The notes under the pieces are model-generated. The model was not told where the DNA came from and did not search any database. It worked only from the letters and a program-made list of their open reading frames with translations. The translations under genes were made by a program, and so were the position numbers. From Cyclobacteriaceae bacterium (lineage in GTDB: Bacteria > Bacteroidota > Bacteroidia > Cytophagales > Cyclobacteriaceae): a DNA stretch of 64,000 nt. The DNA is taken from assembly GCA_022842845.1 (NCBI GenBank), contig JALHOT010000004.1, positions 154,449 to 218,448 of the forward strand, in the 5' to 3' direction. Shown here piece by piece: positions 17,833 through 26,606 of the stretch (within the stretch, counting starts at the first letter, position 1; every line of letters begins with the position of its first letter).

Positions 17833-19392
17833 ATGTTTGAATCAGGATATAAATTCGAAATCCCCAAACACCACAAGTCAATTATTAAAGTAATTGGCGT
17901 AGGAGGCGGAGGAAGCAATGCGGTGAACCACATGTTCAAGCAGGGCATTAAAGATGTAGAATTTGTGGTGGTCAACACCGATGCACAGGCGCTTAACAGT
18001 AGTCCTGTTCCTTATAAATTACAAATAGGTACCAACCTCACCGAAGGACTTGGCTGTGGTGCTAATCCTGATGTAGGACGTGCAGCGGCCATTGAAAGTC
18101 GTGAACAGATCCGAGAAATGCTTAACGGCACTAAAATGGTTTTTGTTACTGCCGGTATGGGAGGCGGAACGGGAACAGGTGCAGCACCGGTGCTTGCCAA
18201 GATTGCTAAAGAAATGGATATCCTGACAGTGGGGATTATTACTGTGCCATTTGGTTGGGAAGGGAAAAAGAAATTTGCACAAGCGCAGATTGGTATAGAT
18301 GAGTTGCGTCAAAACTGTGATACAGTATTGATGATCCTGAACGATAAGCTTCGTGAGATATATGGCAACTTGCCCATTGGTCAGGCTTTTGCACAAGCTG
18401 ATAATGTCTTAACAACTGCTGCTAAGGGTATAGCAGAGATTATAACACTTACTGGTCACGTTAACGTTGACTTCCAGGATGTGCGCACCGTGATGCTTAA
18501 TGCAGGTGCTGCAGTGATGGGTACCGCAGAAACAAGAGGTGATACACGCGCTAAGAAAGCTGCAGAGTCTGCACTTTCCTCACCGCTGCTCGATAACCGC
18601 GACATTATGGGTGCCAAGCGTATTCTCCTCTCTATCTTCTCAGGTTTGGAAGTGGAACTATCCATGGATGAGTTAAGTGAAATCACTGAATATATTCAGG
18701 CGCAGGCGGGGCAGGAAGCAGAAATGATTTTTGGTCATGGTGTTGATGAGGCATTGGGCGACCGCATCCGTGTAACAGTAATCGCCACTGGTTTTGATGC
18801 AGAAGCCAAAAAGCAGGTAAAAAAGGAAGAAACAAAAAAAGTTCATGACCTCGATCGATCACAAGGTTGGTTGTTCGAGGCGAAGGAAGCGAAGGATGCC
18901 CCTATGGCCGGTAGGGTTGAGCCTGAATTGAAATCTCAAAAGTTTAAAATTGAGGAAGAAGATGACGACACACCTGCTTCACGTGAAGTCGTTTTTACCA
19001 CCAATTTCTCAAAGCCAAGCGCTTCTTTTGACTTGGAGGATGATGACGATGGTGAAGACGGGTTATTCAGAGGGGAAGATGAATTTGATAACAGCGTAGA
19101 GGCCTTTGGAGATCAAAAGATCAACGATGACGGCATGATGGAATTACGTTCAACGCGTGAGCGTCTTCGTCAGCAAGCTGAACTTCGTAAGAATAAATTG
19201 AAAGAAGGTAGAAAGTCTGAAATGACTAAAGAGGAGTTCAGTGAAAAGTGGGCTTTGCCAGCTTACATGCGCAGAGGTGTTAAAATGCAGGACGTTCCGC
19301 ATTCATCAGAACCTTTTATTTCTAAGTATAATTTAAATGATGATAACAACATTTTAGGGAACAATAAATTCTTACACGATAATGTTGACTGA
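17833..19392 (+). CDS. ftsZ: FtsZ, tubulin-like division GTPase (519 aa)
   Basis: Forms the Z ring. Nucleotide-binding segments are typical: VIGVGGGGSNAVNHM (about 21-35), GTP signature GGGTGTGAAPVLA (about 112-124), and the T7 catalytic loop region around NVDFQDVRTVM. The GTPase core ends near residue 325. A long acidic linker follows (about 330-440, rich in DDD/EED). The C terminus has the conserved block YMRRGVKMQDVPHSSE and ends NNKFLHDNVD, the Bacteroidota form of the partner-binding tail. Last gene of the dcw cluster; stacked hairpins follow. Confidence 0.98.
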   Translation: MFESGYKFEIPKHHKSIIKVIGVGGGGSNAVNHMFKQGIKDVEFVVVNTDAQALNSSPVPYKLQIGTNLTEGLGCGANPDVGRAAAIESREQIREMLNGTKMVFVTAGMGGGTGTGAAPVLAKIAKEMDILTVGIITVPFGWEGKKKFAQAQIGIDELRQNCDTVLMILNDKLREIYGNLPIGQAFAQADNVLTTAAKGIAEIITLTGHVNVDFQDVRTVMLNAGAAVMGTAETRGDTRAKKAAESALSSPLLDNRDIMGAKRILLSIFSGLEVELSMDELSEITEYIQAQAGQEAEMIFGHGVDEALGDRIRVTVIATGFDAEAKKQVKKEETKKVHDLDRSQGWLFEAKEAKDAPMAGRVEPELKSQKFKIEEEDDDTPASREVVFTTNFSKPSASFDLEDDDDGEDGLFRGEDEFDNSVEAFGDQKINDDGMMELRSTRERLRQQAELRKNKLKEGRKSEMTKEEFSEKWALPAYMRRGVKMQDVPHSSEPFISKYNLNDDNNILGNNKFLHDNVD

Positions 19393-19396
19393 TATT

Positions 19397-19477
19397 GGCA
19401 TGGCCGTTATGACAGGTACTTTACTCCATTCGTAGTGGTTGTTGGTAGTAAATATTTTTAGCCGGTAACGGCATGCC
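19397..19477 (+). terminator. long-range inverted repeat after ftsZ with T-rich tail
   Basis: GGCATGGCCGTTA (19397-19409) pairs with TAACGGCATGCC (19466-19477) apart from one bulged base, and a T-rich stretch (19478-19487) follows. It starts 5 nt after the ftsZ stop. The loop of 56 nt is long for a classical terminator, so termination is inferred. Confidence 0.45.
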
Positions 19478-19494
19478 TTTCTTTTTTAGTGTTG

Positions 19495-19521
19495 CAGGTC
19501 TGTTGTACCTGACCATTTTTT
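19495..19521 (+). terminator. hairpin CAGGT-N7-ACCTG plus T-run
   Basis: CAGGT (19495-19499) and ACCTG (19507-19511) are followed by ACCATTTTTT to 19521. It is a second weak terminator candidate between the other two. Confidence 0.45.
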
Positions 19522-19531
19522 CAACGCAAGA

Positions 19532-19556
19532 AGCCCCGCATAGCAGGGGCTTTTTG
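19532..19556 (+). terminator. rho-independent terminator downstream of ftsZ
   Basis: Stem AGCCCC (19532-19537) / GGGGCT (19546-19551) with an 8-nt loop followed by TTTTG. The most canonical of three hairpins closing the dcw operon. Confidence 0.75.
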
Positions 19557-19600
19557 TTTATAGACATGCGAGCCTTCTTTTTAATTTATTACCTTACGTT

Positions 19601-20605
19601 ATGAAGAAACGTAAAGTATTGATTGGTTTGCTGCTCTTTTCCGCAACTGTATACTTAGCCGGCTCAAGGCCTGATACACCCGTTTTTAACCTTAACCTTC
19701 CGCAAGTACCTGCTGAGCCTGAGGCTTTAGAAACCTATGTTCGTGAGAATGAAGCGAGGCATAAGCTTAAGAAAGACAATGAAGCCAGGATTGTCTGGCT
19801 GAACGATTCCTTAAAACAAAAAACAGACTATGCAGTAGTTTACCTCCATGGTTTCAGTGCAAGTCAGGAAGAGGGTAATCCCATCCATCGAGATTTTGCC
19901 AGGCAGTTTGGCTGTAATCTTTACCTGGCACGCTTAGCTGATCATGGTGTAGATACAACAGAAACCTTATTGCAGTTTACCGCAGATCGTTTGTGGGAAT
20001 CGGCTAAACAAGCTTTAACCATTGGCAAGCAACTCGGTACGAAGGTCATTTTGATCAGTACTTCTACTGGAGGGACAGTGGCGCTAAAACTTGCTGCTGA
20101 GTATCCTGATGATGTATTTGCGCTTATTAACATGTCCCCCAACATTCGCATTAATAATCCTGCTGCCTTTCTGTTAAATGATCCTTGGGGTTTGCAGATT
20201 GCCCGAATGGTAATGGGCGGCAAGTATAATAAAACAGGCATCACACAAGATAACGAGCGATGGCAATATTGGAATGGTCAATATCGATTGGAGGCAACCA
20301 TACAATTGCAAGAGTTGTTGGAGCAGAGCATGGTGAAGGAGACCTTCAGAAAAGTAAAGCAGCCATCTTTAACACTTTACTATTATAAAAATGAGGAAGA
20401 GCAAGATCCTCAGGTAAAGGTAAGCGCTATGTTACGCATGCATGAACAATTAAGTACACCGGATTCTCTAAAGTTTGCTATTGCGGTGCCAACTGCTGGC
20501 GCGCATGTATTAGGCAGTAGCATGGCTTCGAAGGATGTACCGGCCGTTTATGCAGAGATAGTAAAATTTACCAAGCAAACACTCCAGTTAAATTTTAAGC
20601 AGTAG
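19601..20605 (+). CDS. alpha/beta hydrolase, membrane-anchored or secreted (334 aa)
   Basis: Serine hydrolase of the alpha/beta fold. VYLHGFSASQEE near residues 80-90 forms the oxyanion strand-loop, the nucleophile elbow is STSTGG (about 150-155), and a C-terminal AGAHVLG carries the likely catalytic His. Residues 5-20 are hydrophobic without a lipobox Cys, so a signal anchor or peptide is likely. Carboxylesterase or monoacylglycerol lipase are the nearest family options. DedA follows after 14 nt, so the two may be co-transcribed. Confidence 0.85.
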   Translation: MKKRKVLIGLLLFSATVYLAGSRPDTPVFNLNLPQVPAEPEALETYVRENEARHKLKKDNEARIVWLNDSLKQKTDYAVVYLHGFSASQEEGNPIHRDFARQFGCNLYLARLADHGVDTTETLLQFTADRLWESAKQALTIGKQLGTKVILISTSTGGTVALKLAAEYPDDVFALINMSPNIRINNPAAFLLNDPWGLQIARMVMGGKYNKTGITQDNERWQYWNGQYRLEATIQLQELLEQSMVKETFRKVKQPSLTLYYYKNEEEQDPQVKVSAMLRMHEQLSTPDSLKFAIAVPTAGAHVLGSSMASKDVPAVYAEIVKFTKQTLQLNFKQ

Positions 20606-20619
20606 TACAACCCAGTAGC

Positions 20620-21186
20620 ATGCAACAGTTTTTAGATCAATACGGATACCTTGCACTGTTGGTGGGTACTTTCTTTGAAGGAGAGACAGCTATTCTGATT
20701 GCCTCTTCACTCATTCATAAAGGCTTTTTTGATTTCCCATATACAGTATTTTTTGCCTTTACAGGTTCATTTATCAGCGACTGGATCTATTATATGATAG
20801 GCAGGTTAAACGGTAAATATTTCATTGACCGCAAGCCAAAATTAAAGGCCTTGGTGTCACCAATCACTAACCTGTTTCAGCGATATCAGTTACAGCTTCT
20901 CTTAAGCTATCGGTTTTTGTACGGCTTTAGGGTGATTATTCCCGTAGTTTTTGGAATGAGTGGCTTAACTCCATCCCGGTATTTATTGTTTACAATAGTA
21001 TCTGGTTTATTTTGGGCTACCGTGGTAAGTACAGTAGGGTATTTTGTGGGATCTATTTTTAAACTGGATACAAGTTCATTTGAGAATAATTTTGGTTATG
21101 TAGTCATCGGTTTTACCACTTTTGGTTTGCTGATTGGCTATATTGTCAAACGGATTGTCAACAACTCACTGCATTTAAATTCTTAG
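20620..21186 (+). CDS. DedA family (VTT-domain) membrane protein (188 aa)
   Basis: Polytopic inner-membrane protein of the DedA/SNARE-associated family, some members of which flip undecaprenyl phosphate or phospholipids. Recognisable are the N-terminal re-entrant segment with FFEGETAILIASSL (about 18-31), the glycine/aspartate block TGSFISDWIYYMIGRLNGK, and the family motif RFLYGFRVIIPVVFGMSGL (about 97-115). Length is typical. An exact substrate cannot be assigned. Confidence 0.92.
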   Translation: MQQFLDQYGYLALLVGTFFEGETAILIASSLIHKGFFDFPYTVFFAFTGSFISDWIYYMIGRLNGKYFIDRKPKLKALVSPITNLFQRYQLQLLLSYRFLYGFRVIIPVVFGMSGLTPSRYLLFTIVSGLFWATVVSTVGYFVGSIFKLDTSSFENNFGYVVIGFTTFGLLIGYIVKRIVNNSLHLNS

Positions 21187-21211
21187 TGATTAAATTACTC
21201 TTTTCAATTAT

Positions 21212-22201
21212 ATGGAATATAGACGTCTCGGAAAATCAGGCCTTCAGGTAAGTGCGCTTTCTTTTGGTTCATGGTTAACTTTTGGTAAACAAATTGAAAA
21301 CGGACTGGCCGAAGAGTTAATGACTATTGCTTATGATAATGGCATCAATTTTTTTGACAATGCAGAGATTTATGCAAGGGGCAAATCTGAAGAAGTGATG
21401 GGTGCCATCTTGAAAAAAAAGGGATGGTCGCGCGATAGCTATATCGTATCAAGCAAAGTATTTTTTGGTTTAGGCGGAAAGGATCTGAAACCTACGCAAA
21501 AAGGCCTTCACCGAAAGCACGTGGTTGAAGCTTGTGAACAAGCCCTGAAACGCTTTCAGCTTGATTACCTGGATTTGTATTTCTGCCATCGCCCTGATAA
21601 ACAAACGCCTATAGAGGAAACAGTGTGGACCATGCACAATCTAATTCAGCAAGGAAAAATTTTGTATTGGGGTACAAGCGAGTGGAGTGCACAGGAAATC
21701 ATGGAAGCGCATATGGTGGCACAGCGCTACTCTTTAATTGGACCAACCATGGAGCAACCACAGTACAATATGCTCGAGCGTAATAAGGTAGAAGGTGAAT
21801 TTAACCAGCTTTATAAAACCGTTGGACTCGGCACCACTATTTGGTCACCTTTGGCTTCTGGAGTGCTTACCGGAAAATATAATGATGGTTTCCCGGATGG
21901 AACCAGGCTTGGCATTGAAGGACTGGATTGGTTGCGCGATAATGCTTTGGTTGAAGCCAACCTTAAGCGAGTGCGTGAGTTAACAAAATTTGCATTCGAC
22001 ATTGGTATGACTATGCCCATCTTAGCCTTGGCATGGTGCTTAAAGAATGAAAATGTGAGTACCGTAATTTTAGGCGCTTCAAAAACTTCTCAGTTAACAG
22101 AAAATTTTAAGGCCCTCGAAGGAGCAGAGCGTTTAACGCCTGCGATCATGGAACAGATTGAGCAGATTCTGAAGAACAAACCAGCACCACCACCGTTTTA
22201 A
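21212..22201 (+). CDS. aldo/keto reductase, Kv-beta/YghZ type (329 aa)
   Basis: NADPH-dependent oxidoreductase with a TIM barrel, cytoplasmic. The N terminus YRRLGKSGLQVSALSFGSW and the active-site segment FFDNAEIYARGKSEE (catalytic Asp and Tyr) are typical. A Lys follows in IVSSKVFFG and a His in CHRPD. The C-terminal cofactor segment VILGASKTSQLTEN is present. It resembles the voltage-gated potassium channel beta-subunit/YghZ branch. The physiological carbonyl substrate is unknown. Stand-alone gene. Confidence 0.92.
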   Translation: MEYRRLGKSGLQVSALSFGSWLTFGKQIENGLAEELMTIAYDNGINFFDNAEIYARGKSEEVMGAILKKKGWSRDSYIVSSKVFFGLGGKDLKPTQKGLHRKHVVEACEQALKRFQLDYLDLYFCHRPDKQTPIEETVWTMHNLIQQGKILYWGTSEWSAQEIMEAHMVAQRYSLIGPTMEQPQYNMLERNKVEGEFNQLYKTVGLGTTIWSPLASGVLTGKYNDGFPDGTRLGIEGLDWLRDNALVEANLKRVRELTKFAFDIGMTMPILALAWCLKNENVSTVILGASKTSQLTENFKALEGAERLTPAIMEQIEQILKNKPAPPPF

Positions 22202-22241
22202 GTTAAGAGCCAAGCGCTCTAAAATCTGGTAATTATTAAGA

Positions 22242-22658
22242 ATGATGATCCGTATTGCCATCGTTATTCTACTCAGTACATGTTTTACTGGGCAAGCACA
22301 AACACAAGTGCTTGACGAAATTCGTATGAGTATTTATTTTGGCGGTGGCAGTTACGATATCGATGAATTTCAACAACAAGCGCTCTATCACTGGCTCGAT
22401 TCCATTCCTCACCTCGATCGCTATGAAGTGCATTTAATCAGCCATACTGATCCTATTGGGGGTAAGCGTTATAACGAATGGTTATCCAAAATGAGAAGCG
22501 AGTCGGTTGAACAACTCATCCTGCAAAAAAATATTCCGGCACATAAAATCAGCAGAAAAGATTGGGGTCTTAATAACGCTGTGTACAGTAACCAAAGCTA
22601 CAGAGGTATGCAGATGAACCGCAGGGTGGATGTCATCCTTTATCCGATTGTATTCTAA
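22242..22658 (+). CDS. periplasmic OmpA-like domain protein (138 aa)
   Basis: Small secreted protein: a signal peptide (about 1-20, ending TGQAQT) followed by an OmpA C-terminal-like domain. The core motif SHTDPIGGKRYNEWLSKMR (about 66-84) and the terminal NRRVDVILYP match the peptidoglycan-binding OmpA fold, although the domain is short. There is no beta-barrel and no lipobox. Probably a soluble peptidoglycan-associated protein. Confidence 0.8.
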   Translation: MMIRIAIVILLSTCFTGQAQTQVLDEIRMSIYFGGGSYDIDEFQQQALYHWLDSIPHLDRYEVHLISHTDPIGGKRYNEWLSKMRSESVEQLILQKNIPAHKISRKDWGLNNAVYSNQSYRGMQMNRRVDVILYPIVF

Positions 22659-22671
22659 ACCCTTGCCTTCT

Positions 22672-22847
22672 CTTAGGCTGTCCGAAAAAGAACACCTCTT
22701 TTCATTAGCGAACGTGCATCAATCCTAAAAAGATGATTTTTGGCCCATTTTAGGCCTTTTTTCCTTGGCATTATATTGGTCATGCCACAGGCGATTGTGG
22801 CCACAAGTGTTACCAGGCTTGATGGTTTTACGTCTAAAACTAAAAGC
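22672..22847 (-). mobile_element. possible insertion-sequence remnant
   Basis: TAGGCTGTCCGAAAAAG at 22672 looks like the terminal inverted repeat of several IS families, and the following ~165 nt has no gene of its own on the plus strand. The minus strand reads open into fragments rich in basic residues such as RPKMGQKSSF, which would suit a transposase C terminus. No second end, target duplication or catalytic motif is visible, so this is only a suggestion. Confidence 0.2.
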
Positions 22848-23534
22848 ATGATCAGACTTAAAGACATTGATAAATACGTGGATTCTCGCTTTCAGCGCAC
22901 GTTTATCTTGAAAGGTGTTAATCTCGAAATAAAACAAGGAGAATTTGTAACCATCATGGGGCCAAGTGGTGCCGGCAAATCTTCATTGATGAACATCATT
23001 GGCATGTTGGATGAACCATCAGCAGGTGAATACTTCTTTTTTGACGATCCTGTTCATCGCCTAAAGGAAAAGCAGAAAAGTGACATGCATAAAAATTATA
23101 TCGGCTTCATTTTTCAGGCTTATCACCTTATTGATGAGTTAACGGTTTACGAAAACATAGAGACGCCACTTCTCTACAAAGGTGTAGGCAGTAGTCAACG
23201 CAAAAGTATGGTAGCAGAGTTGCTAGACCGTTTTAATATGGTAGCCAAAAAGGATTTGTTTCCAGAACAATTATCCGGTGGTCAACAACAGTTGGTAGGT
23301 ATTGCACGAGCCATCGTTGGGCAGCCCAAGTTATTACTGGCAGATGAGCCTACAGGAAACCTGCATAGCGAACAGGGAAAGCAAATCATGGAAATTTTTA
23401 AGAAGCTGAATGAAGAAGGTATCACCATTATTCAGGTCACGCATTCAGAAGAAAATGCTCGTTATGGCAAGCGAATTATTCGCGTGGCAGATGGGGCTGT
23501 GGTTAGTGATGAATTGGTGGGGGTGAACGTTTAA
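22848..23534 (+). CDS. ABC transporter ATP-binding protein, MacB/LolD type (228 aa)
   Basis: Cytoplasmic ATPase of the MacB/LolD/FtsE group. Walker A is GPSGAGKS (38-45), the Q-loop is in FIFQAYHLIDELT, the signature is LSGGQQQL (about 144-151), Walker B LLLADEPTGNL follows, and the H-loop is in VTHSEE. I start at ATG 22848 (MIRLKDIDKY), which fits family N termini; an upstream TTG at 22740 would add an unlikely 36-residue leader. A TolC-type gene follows after 11 nt, but no permease or adaptor gene is next to it. Confidence 0.93.
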   Translation: MIRLKDIDKYVDSRFQRTFILKGVNLEIKQGEFVTIMGPSGAGKSSLMNIIGMLDEPSAGEYFFFDDPVHRLKEKQKSDMHKNYIGFIFQAYHLIDELTVYENIETPLLYKGVGSSQRKSMVAELLDRFNMVAKKDLFPEQLSGGQQQLVGIARAIVGQPKLLLADEPTGNLHSEQGKQIMEIFKKLNEEGITIIQVTHSEENARYGKRIIRVADGAVVSDELVGVNV

Positions 23535-23545
23535 AATATTGCTCA

Positions 23546-24889
23546 ATGAAGAAAAACAGTATACTATTAATTCTATCAAGCTTGTCATTCGCCTTTACGG
23601 CATATGCACAAGATGGTCAAATCACAAAACTATCTTTTAACGAGGCGGTAAAAATTGGCCTTGACAATAACCTCAATTTAAATCAACAAAAGAATAACCT
23701 TGAATTGAGTCAGGCCCAACGCATATCTGCTTACAGCAATATTGGGCCACGCCTTACTGCTTCTGCCCAAGCCTGGAGAACCTTGGGTAATCAGTTTATT
23801 GAACAAGAAGCACGTGTGGTGAATGATGCCAGAACGAATAACTTTTTCGGAACCGTTAATGCATCCATGGTGCTTTTCAACGGACTGAACAGAGTGAGTG
23901 CAGTACAAGAATCTGGTGCCAGGTTAGATGCACAACAATATTTTATAAAGCGATCAGAGCAAGATGTGATTTCTAATATCAGTAGTCAGTTTTTACAATG
24001 CTTGCTAGATCAGGAAGCGCTAACTATTGAAGAGCAAAATCTGGAACTTCAAAAAAGACAATTTAACCAAATAAAGGAGCAAGTAGCTTTAGGGGCCCGC
24101 GCTCCGGTAGATGAATACAATCAGGAGTTTCAGGTGAAAGATGCTGAATTAAAAGTGCTAAGAGCTAAAAACACTTTGCGTAACGATAAGGCTATTTTAT
24201 CTAACACACTGTTACTCGATCCGGTCGAAAATTTTGATCTCACCAACCCTGAATGGGATGTAGCCAAACTGGATATTGCAGAATACAGCTTAGAAGAAAT
24301 GTATCAGCAAGCAGAAGCCAGGCGTGCAGATTTGCAGCGCGCCAAGGATCTGGAAAGTGCTTCTAAGTATAACGTAAGAGCTAACTTCTCTTCGGTGTTA
24401 CCAACCTTATCAGCCTTTGCCGGTTATAACTCCCGTTACAGCAATGCCTCCACACCAACTTTTGAAAATCAGTTGATGGATAATAAGAGAACGCAGTACG
24501 GCTTGCAGCTTGATATCCCAATTTTTACCAATTGGCAAAACAGAACTTCTTATGTTCAGTCCAGGGTGACTTATGATAATGCCAAGCTTACCACCGAGGG
24601 AACAAAAATTACAGTGAAGAATGATGTGTTGAGGGCTTATCAGAATTTTCAAGATGCTATTCTGGCCTACCAGGCCAGTGGTGCACAACTAAAGGCAGCA
24701 GAGGTAAACTTCGGATTTCAAAAAGAGCGTTACGATTTAGCGATTACCGACCTGATTCAATTTACACAAGCAAGCCGCGATTATGTGCAGGCCCAAACAA
24801 CCTTTGCGCAATCAAAGTACAGACTAATGTTCCAGAAAATCTTAATGGATTATGCCTTGGGTACATTAAGTTTTGAAAGCATTCCTTAA
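23546..24889 (+). CDS. TolC family outer-membrane efflux protein (447 aa)
   Basis: Outer-membrane channel of the TolC/OEP family. A signal peptide (1-21, ending AYAQ) is followed by two long alpha-helical repeats. NEAVKIGLDNNLNLNQQKNN opens the first OEP repeat and a second begins near residue 235. GLQLDIPIFTNWQNRTSY is the typical strand after the mid-helix. It is encoded 11 nt after the ABC ATPase, so the pair likely belongs to a tripartite exporter whose permease and adaptor lie elsewhere. Confidence 0.93.
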   Translation: MKKNSILLILSSLSFAFTAYAQDGQITKLSFNEAVKIGLDNNLNLNQQKNNLELSQAQRISAYSNIGPRLTASAQAWRTLGNQFIEQEARVVNDARTNNFFGTVNASMVLFNGLNRVSAVQESGARLDAQQYFIKRSEQDVISNISSQFLQCLLDQEALTIEEQNLELQKRQFNQIKEQVALGARAPVDEYNQEFQVKDAELKVLRAKNTLRNDKAILSNTLLLDPVENFDLTNPEWDVAKLDIAEYSLEEMYQQAEARRADLQRAKDLESASKYNVRANFSSVLPTLSAFAGYNSRYSNASTPTFENQLMDNKRTQYGLQLDIPIFTNWQNRTSYVQSRVTYDNAKLTTEGTKITVKNDVLRAYQNFQDAILAYQASGAQLKAAEVNFGFQKERYDLAITDLIQFTQASRDYVQAQTTFAQSKYRLMFQKILMDYALGTLSFESIP

Positions 24890-24923
24890 CCGGGGTATCC
24901 AACCAGACCACTCTTAACCAAAT

Positions 24924-24951
24924 AAAAAATCCTCTGAAAAGAGGATTTTTT
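24924..24951. terminator. bidirectional terminator between tolC-like gene and asnS
   Basis: AAAAAATCCTCT - GAAA - AGAGGATTTTTT: a 12-bp perfect stem with A/T flanks giving a U-tract on both strands, placed between convergent genes. Confidence 0.9.
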
Positions 24952-24968
24952 ATTTGAGCATTTCAATA

Positions 24969-26402
24969 TTAAAACTCTGCGCTTCCCGGGAAGCGTGGGT
25001 AGGCAATGACATCGCGTATGTTAGTCATGCCGGTAACAAATTGTATGAGTCTTTCGAAACCTAACCCAAAACCTGCGTGCGGGGCAGTACCAAATTTTCT
25101 GAGTTCGAGATACCACCAAATCGTTTCTTGTGAAATGCCCAACTCAGTGACACGTGCCATCAGGCGATCATATCTTTCTTCACGCTGCGAACCGCCAATA
25201 ATTTCTCCGATACCCGGGAAGAGTACATCCATGGCCGCCACTGTTTTGCCATCCTCATTCTGACGCATGTAGAACGACTTAATAGCTGCGGGATAGTTAT
25301 ATAAGATTACTGGTTTCTTGAAGTGTTTTTCTACGAGAAAGCGCTCATGTTCACTTTGTAAATCGGCTCCCCATTCATTAATGATGTACTGAAATTTCTT
25401 TTTCTTATTCGGAGCAGAGTCTTTTAATATTTCGATGGCCTCGGTGTAAGTAAGTCGCTGGAAATCATTGTCAACAACAAACTTTAAGCGATCTATTAAA
25501 CCTAATTCGCTACGCTGGTCTTGAGGTTTGGCGGCTTCTTCTTCTTTTGCGCGCTTATCTAAAAACTCTAAATCCTCCATGCAATTGTCAAGGGCATACT
25601 TGCACAAGTACTGGATAAAGTCTTGTGCTAATTGCATGTTATCCTTAATATCGTAGAAGGCCATCTCAGGTTCAATCATCCAAAACTCAGCCAGGTGGCG
25701 GGAGGTATTAGAGTTTTCAGCTCTGAAGGTCGGGCCAAAAGTATAGATCTCGCCTAAACCCATGGCAAAGGTTTCACCTTCCAATTGACCAGATACCGTT
25801 AAGTTAGCCTCGCGGCCGAAAAAGTCTTCTTTGTAGTTGATTTTTCCGCTATCGTCACGGGGAGGTTTTTCCATGTTGAGGGTAGTAACGCGGAACATAT
25901 CACCGGCACCCTCTGCATCAGAACCTGTAATGATAGGCGTGTGTATATAGAAAAAGCCTCTGTCGTTAAAGAACTTATGAACAGCAAATGCCATGGCATG
26001 GCGCACCCTGAAAACTGCACTGAAGGTGTTGGTGCGAACACGCAAGTGGGCAATCTCTCTTAAGAATTCAAGCGAATGTTTTTTTGGCTGCAGGGGATAT
26101 GCTTCCGGATCACTGTCACCATAAATTTCAAGATTTTCGACCTTTACTTCAACCGTCTGCCCTTTGGCCGGGGAGGGGATCAATAATCCGGTTACGGCAA
26201 TACAGGCTCCCGTGGTGATTCTTTTGAGCGTGGCCTCATCAAACTTACCCAATTCTACAACCGCCTGAAGGTTATTGATGCTTGATCCATCGTTAAGAGA
26301 TATGAACTGGTTGTTTCTAAAAGTTCTTACCCAGCCCTGTACGGTTACTGTTTGGTTACCAGGGGTGGTGTTTAAAAGGTCTTTAATCTTGGCCGTTCTC
26401 AT
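24969..26402 (-). CDS. asnS: Asparaginyl-tRNA synthetase (477 aa)
   Basis: Class IIb aminoacyl-tRNA synthetase charging tRNA-Asn. The N-terminal OB-fold anticodon-binding domain (about 15-105) starts [20 protein letters not shown]. Motif 2 is [20 protein letters not shown] and motif 3 [15 protein letters not shown]; the protein ends [10 protein letters not shown], as AsnRS does. The motif 2 loop and this ending favour AsnRS over AspRS. Stand-alone gene, terminated by the bidirectional hairpin at 24924-24951. Confidence 0.97.
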   Translation of the reverse strand: MRTAKIKDLLNTTPGNQTVTVQGWVRTFRNNQFISLNDGSSINNLQAVVELGKFDEATLKRITTGACIAVTGLLIPSPAKGQTVEVKVENLEIYGDSDPEAYPLQPKKHSLEFLREIAHLRVRTNTFSAVFRVRHAMAFAVHKFFNDRGFFYIHTPIITGSDAEGAGDMFRVTTLNMEKPPRDDSGKINYKEDFFGREANLTVSGQLEGETFAMGLGEIYTFGPTFRAENSNTSRHLAEFWMIEPEMAFYDIKDNMQLAQDFIQYLCKYALDNCMEDLEFLDKRAKEEEAAKPQDQRSELGLIDRLKFVVDNDFQRLTYTEAIEILKDSAPNKKKKFQYIINEWGADLQSEHERFLVEKHFKKPVILYNYPAAIKSFYMRQNEDGKTVAAMDVLFPGIGEIIGGSQREERYDRLMARVTELGISQETIWWYLELRKFGTAPHAGFGLGFERLIQFVTGMTNIRDVIAYPRFPGSAEF

Positions 26403-26584
26403 AAAAATGGTTGAATAGGGCTCTCTTTCAGGATTTTACAGAAAGACAAGCGTATTAAACAAGACCGCAAAAAACGCTAATTGGTAAGACTTGTCAAAAT
26501 GAAAAATTGAGGCTCAATACTTGTCTGGTTACTAAAAGAAAGGCGATAAAAGTCTTTAGATTTTCAGACCTAGCGCTGAAATGA

Positions 26585-26592
26585 TAACTTTG
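26585..26592 (+). promoter_or_regulatory. candidate -7 box of rpoN promoter
   Basis: TAACTTTG matches TAnnTTTG, 14 nt before the rpoN ATG. The expected -33 TTG position (around 26561-26565) holds TTTTC, so the upstream half is imperfect. Confidence 0.4.
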
Positions 26593-26606
26593 TTTAGAAT
26601 TCGTGT

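Noticed and set aside
18019..18396. 125-codon minus-strand frame inside ftsZ
   Set aside because: Antisense to the FtsZ GTPase core, with no recognisable motif; explained by codon bias on the coding strand.
22740..22847. 36-residue N-terminal extension of the ABC ATPase
   Set aside because: It needs a TTG start, is unlike any family N terminus, and overlaps suspected insertion-sequence debris; ATG 22848 fits better.
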